Made by a program: the position numbers and the translations under genes
DNA from: Bacteroidales bacterium
GTDB lineage: Bacteria; Bacteroidota; Bacteroidia; Bacteroidales; UBA10428
DNA length: 64,000 nucleotides
Assembly: GCA_016928305.1 (NCBI GenBank)
Contig: JAFGKY010000002.1
Span: 182,365-246,364, forward strand
Direction of reading: 5' to 3'
Shown here: positions 25,335 to 33,569 of the stretch, in pieces
Position numbering within the stretch: the stretch's first letter is position 1
Layout of the letters: the number at the start of each line of letters is the position of its first letter
Notes under the pieces: generated by a model
The model's input: the letters and a program-made list of their open reading frames with translations, nothing else
Databases searched by the model: none
Told to the model about the DNA's origin: nothing

Positions 25335-27013
25335 ACATCCTGATAGAAGAAAATGTTATAATCTTCATCGGCTTCACAGGTTAAATAATGAATATGCAGA
25401 TCTACCGGATTGTTTAGGGATATTTCACAATGAATACCTTTGTTAATTAGACTTGTTATATCCAAATCATTATCTTGTACAGTACATTCCCTGACTAAAT
25501 ATTCTGCAAGCATCTCAGGATGCTGTAAACGAACACATCCATGCGACAATGCCCTGAAATTATTGGAAAAAACATTTTTACCCGGAGTATCATGCAGGTA
25601 TATTGAATAAGGACTGGGAAATACAAATTTTACGCGGCCCAATGAATTATTTTTTCCTGCATCCTGCCTGAGTTTAAGGTCAAAATTTTCCGTAGAAACA
25701 GCATTCCAGTCAACCTGATTATATGCAACCGGATTCCTGTTTTCATCCATCAGCTGCAATCTGTTACGAGTTAAATATCCACTGTCGGACTTCAGCTTTG
25801 GTAACATCTCGTTGAGGGTTATACTACGCGGAACCTGCCAATACGGATTTGTAATTATCTTTTCAATTTTACTGTCGATCAAGGGAGTGGGTGTTTTAAC
25901 CTTGCCTACAATAACCCGTGCATTTCCGATTCGTCTGTTCATCTTATAGATCCTCACCTGATAGGCAGGTATGTTAACGTATATTAAATGATCCGTTTGA
26001 AGGGTCTCTTTTCTTAACCGGTCGAGGTTAAGAGCAATTAGCCTGAATTTTTCCTCGGTTGATTGTGCAAGTGCTTTGCAGGTATTTTTATCAGCTTTAC
26101 CATCCGGCTCCAGACCATGATAATATTGAAACTTTTTAAGTGCCTGTAAAAAAGCTGTATCCGATGATACGGAGTTAAGATAGCCAATGTTTGTCAATAT
26201 CTTTCCGGCTACTTCCCTGAACAGATCCGGATCTTTTAAAGGATCAGGAATGCTGAAACGGGTATCGTTTCTTTCAACATTGGTTAAAAACCGGTCAAGT
26301 CCCTTCTGAAGCCTTTGGTATTCAACAAATGTGGGTTGAACCGAAAGAATACTGTTTTCAAAATCATTACCCTTCAGCAGACTGTTTAAATAAACCGGAA
26401 GATCAGCAACGGCCTGCAAAGAGAAAAGAGAGGAGTCAAATTTATGGTAACCCATTTTCAAATAAACCAGAAATTTCAAACAGGCATCTGTCAGCATCAG
26501 TTCAAAGTTCCTGCGGCTTTCCATGTACTTCATTGGCAGGTCTTTATTTTTCATAACAGCCAATTCCTGCCTTATCGCACCTGCATGAAACAATTTGCTT
26601 TCAAACCCGAACCGTTCAGCTCTGTCCAGCAAATCAAGCATTATTGCAGCCTCATCCGATATCGTTGCATTATACGTCCATACAGGTTTGTATTCCCGGG
26701 TTGCATAAAATTCTTTTATCAAGGGCATCGTTTGAAGGTCGGATCTGCCTGATGGATGACGATCATTTTTAGGAAACCGTTGAAAAAAAACTGACAGGTC
26801 ATCCGAGAAAGCGGGTAAAAACAAGTTATTTTCAAGCAATAACAGTTCGTTTTTATGGCTTTGATAACTGGTGCTAACGATAAATAATCCTGTTAGTGCT
26901 ATTAGTCTTAATTTAAAAAAGATAACCTTTTTAATCCGATGAGTACATCTTTTTGTGGTTGAGGGTTTACAGGAACAGGCGTGAATCTCGGTTGCTTTCA
27001 TTGTTGGTTCCAT
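25286..27013 (-). CDS. L,D-transpeptidase (YcbB/LdtD-like) with peptidoglycan-binding domain
   Basis: 575 residues. A hydrophobic anchor (about 33-48) precedes an alpha-helical scaffold, a peptidoglycan-binding domain (FLQALKKFQYYHGLEPDGKADKNT, near 285-310) and a YkuD domain (about 340-525). The catalytic motif is LSHGCVRLQHPEMLAEYL with the nucleophile Cys. The long insert before it (ITNPYWQVPRSITLNEMLPK) is typical of YcbB-type enzymes, which make 3-3 cross-links in peptidoglycan. It is convergent with a second, unrelated L,D-transpeptidase and shares 49 bases of 3' sequence with it. Start could also be at codon 5. Confidence 0.9.
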   Translation of the reverse strand: MEPTMKATEIHACSCKPSTTKRCTHRIKKVIFFKLRLIALTGLFIVSTSYQSHKNELLLLENNLFLPAFSDDLSVFFQRFPKNDRHPSGRSDLQTMPLIKEFYATREYKPVWTYNATISDEAAIMLDLLDRAERFGFESKLFHAGAIRQELAVMKNKDLPMKYMESRRNFELMLTDACLKFLVYLKMGYHKFDSSLFSLQAVADLPVYLNSLLKGNDFENSILSVQPTFVEYQRLQKGLDRFLTNVERNDTRFSIPDPLKDPDLFREVAGKILTNIGYLNSVSSDTAFLQALKKFQYYHGLEPDGKADKNTCKALAQSTEEKFRLIALNLDRLRKETLQTDHLIYVNIPAYQVRIYKMNRRIGNARVIVGKVKTPTPLIDSKIEKIITNPYWQVPRSITLNEMLPKLKSDSGYLTRNRLQLMDENRNPVAYNQVDWNAVSTENFDLKLRQDAGKNNSLGRVKFVFPSPYSIYLHDTPGKNVFSNNFRALSHGCVRLQHPEMLAEYLVRECTVQDNDLDITSLINKGIHCEISLNNPVDLHIHYLTCEADEDYNIFFYQDVYGFDKKDLKRLESLQ

Positions 27014-27347
27014 AATTCCTGCATTTAACTTCTATGGATATATACGTCCCCCGTTCAAAGGAGTCATATTTTTTACACCAACCAAAAGGTCGACGTGATT
27101 AAATAATATAATAACCGGACTAAAGGTAAATAGAAAAGATAACTTATTGACTTAGTGTAAATTAATTGCAAATCCCTGCATACAAGACAGCCCCTCAAAT
27201 GCTCAGCGAAACTCTTTGAGCAAAAAATGAAAAAAACTCAAAGCCTTCCGAAAAGGATAGCAATATACCAATGCTTCAGAGAAAGCACCTGGATGAATAG
27301 CTTTACTTAAAATGGGGGAACTCCCTGCCGGCATAACTTTTATCTGT
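27014..27347. other. Intergenic stretch, no gene recognised
   Basis: 334 bases between the LdtD-like gene start and the nitroreductase stop (both minus strand). It is AT-rich with imperfect CTCAAA/TTTGAG pairings near 27195-27255. I see no coding frame, tRNA or clear terminator; it should contain the LdtD-like promoter. Confidence 0.5.
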
Positions 27348-27965
27348 TCATTCTATTATTTTCATAGAATTTGCCAGGTTAGGTTTATCTTTTGGTCGGG
27401 GTTCAGAACGAGGTTTCCCAACAGCAATAAAGGCCAGCAGATTGGATGGAGCCTTAATCTCCAGGATTTCTTCGATTTCCTTTTTAGCAACCATCGGTCC
27501 GCTAAGCCAGCAGGCACCGTATCCCATTTCAACAGCTGACAACAATAAATTCTGAATGCTGGCGCCTGCGCTTTGAATGTCGGGATAATTACGGATTTTG
27601 TTTATTTCTTCATGTGACAGGTTAACCCCACTTTCCAAAACGGTTTCGTATGGCTCGATTACCAATGCCAATACAACTGGTGCGTCTTTAAAAAAAGTGG
27701 AAAACCAGGTGACCTGGGTTACTATGTTTTTTGAGGCCACTGTTTTTTTCAAGGGCAATCCTGCAATCTTTCCGGCAACAATGTCAGCCATTCGGTTTAG
27801 CAAATCTTTATTGGTTATGGCAATATATCTCCACGGCTGAAAATTGTTAACACTGGGAGCAAGACCAGCCAGCCTCACCATTTCTTTAAGATCTGAAACG
27901 GGAACATTTTCATTTTTAAATATCCTTACACTGGTCCGTTTTTGTATTGCAGTTTTTAGTTCCAT
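27348..27965 (-). CDS. Nitroreductase family protein (FMN-dependent)
   Basis: 205 residues from the ATG at 27965; the frame stays open upstream to 28211 but that part is not homologous. MELKTAIQKRTSVRIFKNENV is the family N-terminus (FMN-binding RxSxR). Then come LAGLAPSVNNFQPWRYIAI, SAGASIQNLLLSAVEMGYGACWLSGP (FMN phosphate region) and FIAVGKP near the end. The family reduces nitro-compounds, quinones or other substrates using NAD(P)H; the physiological substrate is unknown. It diverges from the cheR cluster. Confidence 0.9.
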   Translation of the reverse strand: MELKTAIQKRTSVRIFKNENVPVSDLKEMVRLAGLAPSVNNFQPWRYIAITNKDLLNRMADIVAGKIAGLPLKKTVASKNIVTQVTWFSTFFKDAPVVLALVIEPYETVLESGVNLSHEEINKIRNYPDIQSAGASIQNLLLSAVEMGYGACWLSGPMVAKKEIEEILEIKAPSNLLAFIAVGKPRSEPRPKDKPNLANSMKIIE

Positions 27966-28222
27966 AGTTGAATTTTTTATAAAATAATGAAAAAAACATT
28001 GAATAATAAAGGATTTACCATTTGAAATTGCATGAATTAACATCGCAAATTCCCCACATGGAATTCTTTCAATATTATCTGCATGCCATATGTGCATAAC
28101 CTTGTCGTTAAATGCATGAATCAAAATAATCTCAAATTGTTTTAAATATTCACGAACTTTTAATAGATTTAGTATGGAAATGATATAACCTAACCGAGTG
28201 TGATAAGCCAAAGATTAGTGGT

Positions 28223-29062
28223 ATGACGGTAACAGATCAGGATTTTCAGCTCTTTGTTTTTGCTTTAAAAGGCACATCTCGGTATGATTTCAGCCAGTAT
28301 TCTGAAAAATCATTAAAACGAAGACTCTTTAAGGTCCTGACGGACCATAAAATGAGTATGAATACGCTTATTACACGCATTAAAAGTGACAGTAATTTTG
28401 TTGAACAGATCGTTAAGGAAATAACCGTAAATACCACAGAATTATTTCGTGATCCACAGGTTTGGCAGGCATTGCGATTTTCGATTCTGCCCCGGTTTAA
28501 AAATAATTCTATCATTAATATTTGGCATTCAGGCTGTTCAACGGGACAGGAAGTATATTCCATGCTCATCCTTCTGTGTGAGCTTGACCTTTTTGACAGA
28601 GCTAAAGTATATGCAACCGATATCAATAGCGATGTACTTGAAACAGCGAGATTGGGAGAATATAAATACAGATTCAATATTGCTTACCTTGACAACTTTG
28701 ACAAAGTGATCAAGGAAAATCCATATAACTATGAAGAATACAATGATGTACCCTACAGCAAATATTTTGATATCGACAAAATGAACGATATTATTAAAAT
28801 GAAAAGTTACCTGCGGGAAAAGCCTGTTTTCAAAAAACATGATCTGGTGCTTGATAATAATACCTTATATGTCAAATTTGACCTTATTTTGTGCAGAAAC
28901 GTAATTATTTATTTTAATTACAGCTTACAAAACAGGGTTTTTGATCTGTATCATCAAAACCTTTATGAGAATGGCTGTATGGTATTGGGTTTACACGAAA
29001 CAATTCTCGGAATGCACGCTGCAAAATTCATAAAAAAGGGACATGCTTATTTTAAAAATTGA
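28223..29062 (+). CDS. CheR-type glutamate methyltransferase
   Basis: 279 residues. An N-terminal helical domain (YDFSQYSEKSLKRRL) is followed by the SAM-dependent methyltransferase: TELFRDPQVWQAL, IWHSGCSTGQEVYSMLIL (SAM motif), KVYATDINSDVLETARLGEY, and DLILCRNVIIYFNYS. All canonical CheR motifs are intact. CheR methylates glutamates in receptor coiled coils. No chemoreceptor, CheA or CheW is in the window; the adjacent GAF sensors with Glu/Gln-rich coiled coils are the candidate substrates. First gene of a dense plus-strand array to 40335. Confidence 0.92.
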   Translation: MTVTDQDFQLFVFALKGTSRYDFSQYSEKSLKRRLFKVLTDHKMSMNTLITRIKSDSNFVEQIVKEITVNTTELFRDPQVWQALRFSILPRFKNNSIINIWHSGCSTGQEVYSMLILLCELDLFDRAKVYATDINSDVLETARLGEYKYRFNIAYLDNFDKVIKENPYNYEEYNDVPYSKYFDIDKMNDIIKMKSYLREKPVFKKHDLVLDNNTLYVKFDLILCRNVIIYFNYSLQNRVFDLYHQNLYENGCMVLGLHETILGMHAAKFIKKGHAYFKN

Positions 29063-29167
29063 TGCTGTTGGTTAAATTTAGATTACATAAGGTATTAATT
29101 GAATATTTTTACTTTAAATTTATTGATGGGATTAATAAGATTTCCGGCTTTTATAAAATATGAACCA

Positions 29168-31345
29168 ATGAACAAATTGTCAGCTATACCAAAAAGACTT
29201 TATTATTTTTTTCTGTTGCTTCTTTTATATATTGCTGCTGTAGTATTCATCCTGTATTTTATACAGCTTCGCATAAATCATACAGCGAAAGCTGAAAAAC
29301 AGCTTTTTCTTATCAAGGAAAAGATCGAAATCCTCAATGCTTCACATCACCGTTTACTGACAACCATCTTATACGGAAAGGACGTGGGAAAAGAGACTTT
29401 TGATAATACGGATAAGAAAATGGACAATATCTTTATGGAGCTTGATGAATCCATCACACGACTTGGAAATATTAAAGTACTTGTAAAAAAGTTGGAAGTT
29501 TCCGATCAGATAGAACTGTTTAACCATGTGATATCCGATTATTCAGCAGCCAATTCTATATTAATTTATTCCCTTAAAGAAAGAGGCAGTGTTTACAGCG
29601 GAGTCATCTCAAAATGGATGAAACAAACCATTGACATTGAAAATTCATTGAGAAATGTAAGCGAAGATCTTTTAATCGGAATTGAAACGATCAAAGCCTT
29701 GCAATATGAATATTTGTTAACCAATAACAACAGTATAACTGACGAGTTGAATGCCCTTACTTTAAGTATACAAAGTCAGCTACCCTTTGGTGAAATGGAG
29801 ATTTCCGGTAGATTTGATACCCTGATGCAGCTGACAGCTGAAATCAAGGCACTTAACGACCGGATAGGATTTTCGACTATCCAGGGAGAACTACATGCTT
29901 ATAATGAAGCTTATAAACAGGTAAATGGCACATTTGAAGACCTGAGGAATAGGATTCAGAAAAGAGTACATGGTACAGAATCCTGCAGTTACATTTCAGG
30001 TTTTGCCATCATCCTCTTCCTGTTCCTGGGATTACTTTTATCGGCATTCATTTTATTTAGGAAAGGTTTGATGAATCCGATGAGTATTATTCGGCAATGT
30101 GTATCTGAGCTCGCTGCGGGAATGCTACCGGAAGGGTCATTAAAAATTGATCCATCCGATGATCCCGGGGGTCTATCGGTTGAGTTAAACAAGTTGGCTG
30201 AAGGACTCAAAGCCAAAACACATTTCGCTCAAGACCTCAATCAGGGTCAGCTGGATACTGAGATTGAACTACTGAGCGAGAGAGACGAACTTGGTATTGA
30301 AATGAAAAAATTTCAGAATAATTTAATTACATCCTCAGAAGAACAGGCACGTTATAATGAGGAGAATGTAAGGCGCCGGTATATCAACGAAGGCCTTGCT
30401 AAATTTGGTAATATTTTGAGAATCAACAGTAATAATCTGACAAACCTGGGTGATTCATTTATCAGGGAACTCGTTAAATACCTTAATGCCATTCAGGGTG
30501 GATTTTTTATGCTCGATGAAACGGATAAGCAAAAGCCGGTTTTAAGGCTATCTGCAGCTTTTGCTTATGACCGTAAGAAATACATTGAAAAAACAATCCT
30601 GATGGGAGAAGGACTTGTCGGCACCTGTGCCATAGAAAAAAAGACCGTACATTTAACCGAAATACCTGGCGGTTATATTTTAATCACATCGGGCCTGGGG
30701 GATGCACCTCCGGATAATCTTTTACTGGTCCCTGTCTTGCATGAGTCCACACTGGTAGGAGTATTGGAAATAGCTTCATTAAATAAATTTAACGAACACG
30801 AAATTACTTTTACTGAAGAAGTAGCTGGTAATCTTGGATCAACCATAATAACCACCCGTGTTAATCAACGCACATCCGATCTGCTGGCGAAATCACAGCA
30901 ACAGGCTATCGAAATGGCAGAACAGGAAGAAGAAATGCGTCAGAATATGGAAGAACTTAAAGCCACCCAGGAAGAATCTTTACGCCGTGAAGAGGAATTC
31001 AGGGGAATTGTCAACTCCCTGAACATGTCCGTTTTTCTCATCGAATACGATCTCGATGGTACCATTACCTCCATAAATGACAAATTTCTTGTTTTTCTGA
31101 ACAAAAAAGATAAGGAGTTACTCGGGAAATCGCATCTTTATATTTTTGGTATTAATTCGGTCGTGGATTCCAAATTTTGGAGTCGCTTGAGCAATTTATC
31201 CAATACAACAATTATTGAAAAACTGATACTCGGTAAAAAGGTCTATTACTTCAAAGAACACTTTGCTGTGGTTACCAACAAAGATGGACTTCCTGTTAAA
31301 GTACTGAATATTATAACGGAAATTCCTGAGAAACTGACGATATAA
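29168..31345 (+). CDS. Membrane sensor protein with HAMP-like linker, GAF, coiled coil and PAS
   Basis: 725 residues from the ATG at 29168; a TTG at 29099 opens the frame earlier. A transmembrane helix (about 10-32), a helical extracellular sensor (about 35-270) and a second transmembrane helix (about 275-300) lead to a HAMP-like region. Then follow a GAF domain (about 410-570) with EIPGGYILITSGLG, a Glu/Gln-rich coiled coil (EQEEEMRQNMEELKATQEE, about 575-610) and a PAS domain (to about 720). There is no kinase, phosphatase or cyclase domain, so it must act through partners. It sits between an intact and a degenerate CheR, which suggests it is the methylated receptor. Confidence 0.75.
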   Translation: MNKLSAIPKRLYYFFLLLLLYIAAVVFILYFIQLRINHTAKAEKQLFLIKEKIEILNASHHRLLTTILYGKDVGKETFDNTDKKMDNIFMELDESITRLGNIKVLVKKLEVSDQIELFNHVISDYSAANSILIYSLKERGSVYSGVISKWMKQTIDIENSLRNVSEDLLIGIETIKALQYEYLLTNNNSITDELNALTLSIQSQLPFGEMEISGRFDTLMQLTAEIKALNDRIGFSTIQGELHAYNEAYKQVNGTFEDLRNRIQKRVHGTESCSYISGFAIILFLFLGLLLSAFILFRKGLMNPMSIIRQCVSELAAGMLPEGSLKIDPSDDPGGLSVELNKLAEGLKAKTHFAQDLNQGQLDTEIELLSERDELGIEMKKFQNNLITSSEEQARYNEENVRRRYINEGLAKFGNILRINSNNLTNLGDSFIRELVKYLNAIQGGFFMLDETDKQKPVLRLSAAFAYDRKKYIEKTILMGEGLVGTCAIEKKTVHLTEIPGGYILITSGLGDAPPDNLLLVPVLHESTLVGVLEIASLNKFNEHEITFTEEVAGNLGSTIITTRVNQRTSDLLAKSQQQAIEMAEQEEEMRQNMEELKATQEESLRREEEFRGIVNSLNMSVFLIEYDLDGTITSINDKFLVFLNKKDKELLGKSHLYIFGINSVVDSKFWSRLSNLSNTTIIEKLILGKKVYYFKEHFAVVTNKDGLPVKVLNIITEIPEKLTI

Positions 31346-31373
31346 ATTGTTCCCATAACTATTACATGAAATA

Positions 31374-32204
31374 ATGACTGAGCTTGGAATTGTTGATATT
31401 AGAGAGATTATCAGAGCAATAAAAAGCTTTTATAATTATGACTTCAGTAACTTTGCACTAACCTCAATAAAACAACGGCTGGAAAGATTAATCATCCGAA
31501 ATAATTTAAGTAATGCTGAAAACCTGATTAAGAAACTCAAAGATGAACCTGATTTTTTCGATATTTTCCTCCACGAAATTTCAGTTCCCTCTACTGAAAT
31601 GTTCAGGGATCCTTCCCTTTGGCGATGGCTTAGAGAAGATCTGTTGCCAAATGCTATAGAGAAATGCATTGGTAAATTCAAAATCTGGTTACCGAATTGC
31701 GTTTCTGGAGGAGAACTTTTCTCCTTGATGATCTTGTTATCTGAGACAAATTTAACGGACAAAGTGAATATTCTGGCATCATCAGTTAGCAACAAAAGCA
31801 TCGAAATTATTAAAGAAGGGCAGTATGACCTTAAAAAGATTGAAGTTTCTGCAGAGAACTATATTCGTTCGAATGGTTCTGCTTCCTTTACAGATTATTA
31901 TAAACTCGACCGATATTATGCCTTCAGGGATACTTCCTTAATCGCGAATGTTGAATTTAATAAACTAAATATTAATTTTGATAATGCACCTACTAATGTG
32001 AAGCTTGTTTTGTTCAGAAACAGCCTGATATATTATAATCCAACCATGCAGGATCGGATACTGTCCATTATAAGCGGCAGCATGTCGGCTTCGGGAAATC
32101 TGATTATTGGTATTAAGGAAAAAATATCAGGAGTTGGTTCTAACAAAGACTTCGAATTAGTAAACGAAGCTGAAAGTGTATATAAAAAACGGATTACTGG
32201 CTGA
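31374..32204 (+). CDS. Degenerate CheR-like protein
   Basis: 276 residues, the same length and layout as the CheR at 28223. The N-terminal helices and TEMFRDPSLWRWLREDLLPN align well. The SAM-binding loop is altered: IWLPNCVSGGELFSLMIL replaces the CSTGQE pattern, ILASSVSNKSIEIIKEGQY lacks the Asp that binds the SAM ribose, and VLFRNSLIYYNP replaces LCRNVIIYF. It has probably lost or changed methyltransferase activity and may be a binding or regulatory subunit. It is placed directly after the membrane sensor and 8 bases before the CheB gene. Confidence 0.8.
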   Translation: MTELGIVDIREIIRAIKSFYNYDFSNFALTSIKQRLERLIIRNNLSNAENLIKKLKDEPDFFDIFLHEISVPSTEMFRDPSLWRWLREDLLPNAIEKCIGKFKIWLPNCVSGGELFSLMILLSETNLTDKVNILASSVSNKSIEIIKEGQYDLKKIEVSAENYIRSNGSASFTDYYKLDRYYAFRDTSLIANVEFNKLNINFDNAPTNVKLVLFRNSLIYYNPTMQDRILSIISGSMSASGNLIIGIKEKISGVGSNKDFELVNEAESVYKKRITG

Positions 32205-32212
32205 ATTAAACA

Positions 32213-32773
32213 ATGAATTATAAAGCAGTTATCATTGGTGGTTCTGCAGGAAGTTTTCAGGTAGTGACAAAAATACTGAGTTCCCTGCCAAAGACTTTTC
32301 CTATACCGGTCATGCTTTGCCTTCACAGGTTAAAACATGTCCGTTCAGGATTTGTGGAGGCCCTTTCGCTCAAATCAAATATCTCTATTGAAGAGCCCAA
32401 TGATAAAGATCAGTTGAAACCTGGCAGGGCTTATCTGGCTCCGGCTAATTATCATATGTACATCGAGCTGGCAAATCGTATAGCTTTATCAACTGAAGAT
32501 GTGGTAAATCATTCAAGACCATCCATCGATCTCTCTTTTATTACCGCAGCAAACGCCTATCGTGAAAAACTGATCGGTATAATTCTGTCGGGAGCTAACA
32601 AAGACGGAGCCTATGGATTAAAAAAAGTACATGATTGCGGAGGCATCACCATTGTTCAGGATCCCAATGAATGTGAAGTTAAAACCATGACGACTTCTGC
32701 CCTGCAACTTACAAAAGCAGATTTCGTATATACCACTGATCTTATAATAAGGTTTTTACAAAAAATCAAATGA
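32213..32773 (+). CDS. Stand-alone CheB methylesterase domain
   Basis: 186 residues, only the catalytic domain; the receiver domain of classical CheB is absent. The triad is visible: GGSAGS (Ser11), LCLHR (His38) and LSGANKDG (Asp131). It hydrolyses glutamyl methyl esters (and may deamidate Gln) on receptor coiled coils. Without a REC domain it is not controlled by CheA phosphorylation, fitting the absence of CheA here. It sits 8 bases after the degenerate CheR and 4 bases before a GAF protein. Confidence 0.92.
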   Translation: MNYKAVIIGGSAGSFQVVTKILSSLPKTFPIPVMLCLHRLKHVRSGFVEALSLKSNISIEEPNDKDQLKPGRAYLAPANYHMYIELANRIALSTEDVVNHSRPSIDLSFITAANAYREKLIGIILSGANKDGAYGLKKVHDCGGITIVQDPNECEVKTMTTSALQLTKADFVYTTDLIIRFLQKIK

Positions 32774-32777
32774 TCTG

Positions 32778-33569
32778 ATGATAAACCTCTCTAAATACAG
32801 GCGTTTCATACTGGTAACCTTCATGGTTATCATTGTTGCTGCTTTTTTAACCTTGGCTGCTATCTGGAATTCAATGCTGACTGTTAAGGATATACGGAAT
32901 GAAGGATGGATTATTGTGTTCCTGATTATATTGATAGCCGCATGCGTTATTTTATTTTACTTTTCGCTGAAATTATCTGACACGGACGCTTTTCAGGAGG
33001 CTGTCGATCGTCTTGTCGCAACTGAAAAAGAAAAGCTGATCAAAAAGATGGAAGAAAAAAAGAAACAGGAGCAAGAAACTACGGTTGATGAGTCTGATCT
33101 GAAAGAAAGCATCGGTCAGATTTATTCAGGATTACAGTCCGTGAAATCAATTGAAACATTCGCCAATAAGGTTTTAATGAATATTTCAAAACAAATTGAA
33201 ATTGTTCGTGGTGTCTTTTTTTATCGCAGTGATGGTGGAAAGTTATTTACCTGTAAAGGTGAATATGCCCTCACCGGAAATAAACCAGCTTCTTTCAAGC
33301 CTGGAGAAAACCTAACAGGACAGGCAGCAATAAATAAGACAATAACCAGTATCCATGAGATACCGGAAAACTATTTCAAGGTGGAATCCGGATTAGGAGG
33401 TACGCTGCCAAAACACCTGATCATTCTTCCCCTGGTATATAAAGATGAAACGCTTGCTGTGATTGAACTGGCAACTTTTAAAAAAATCAATACCGTGCAG
33501 TTTAAAATTTTAAATATTTTAATTTCTGAATTAGGAGAAAGATTAAATAAATTTGTTTCCACAAAATAA
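32778..33569 (+). CDS. Membrane-anchored GAF domain protein
   Basis: 263 residues. Two transmembrane helices (about 9-29 and 42-63) are followed by a Lys/Glu-rich coiled coil (80-110) and one GAF domain (about 115-258). The GAF carries HEIPENYFKVESGLGGTLPKHLIILPL, the same signature as in the sensors at 29168 and 33569. No output domain. The stop overlaps the next ATG (TAATG), so it is coupled to the phosphatase gene and may heterodimerise with it. Confidence 0.75.
   Translation: MINLSKYRRFILVTFMVIIVAAFLTLAAIWNSMLTVKDIRNEGWIIVFLIILIAACVILFYFSLKLSDTDAFQEAVDRLVATEKEKLIKKMEEKKKQEQETTVDESDLKESIGQIYSGLQSVKSIETFANKVLMNISKQIEIVRGVFFYRSDGGKLFTCKGEYALTGNKPASFKPGENLTGQAAINKTITSIHEIPENYFKVESGLGGTLPKHLIILPLVYKDETLAVIELATFKKINTVQFKILNILISELGERLNKFVSTK

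Noticed and set aside
27966..28211. 82-codon N-terminal extension of the nitroreductase
   Set aside because: Not homologous to the family; conserved start is MELKTAIQKRTSVR at 27965, and the extension covers the divergent promoter area.
28223..33569. Classical chemotaxis operon
   Set aside because: No CheA, CheW, CheY or chemoreceptor signalling hairpin is present, and CheB lacks its receiver domain.
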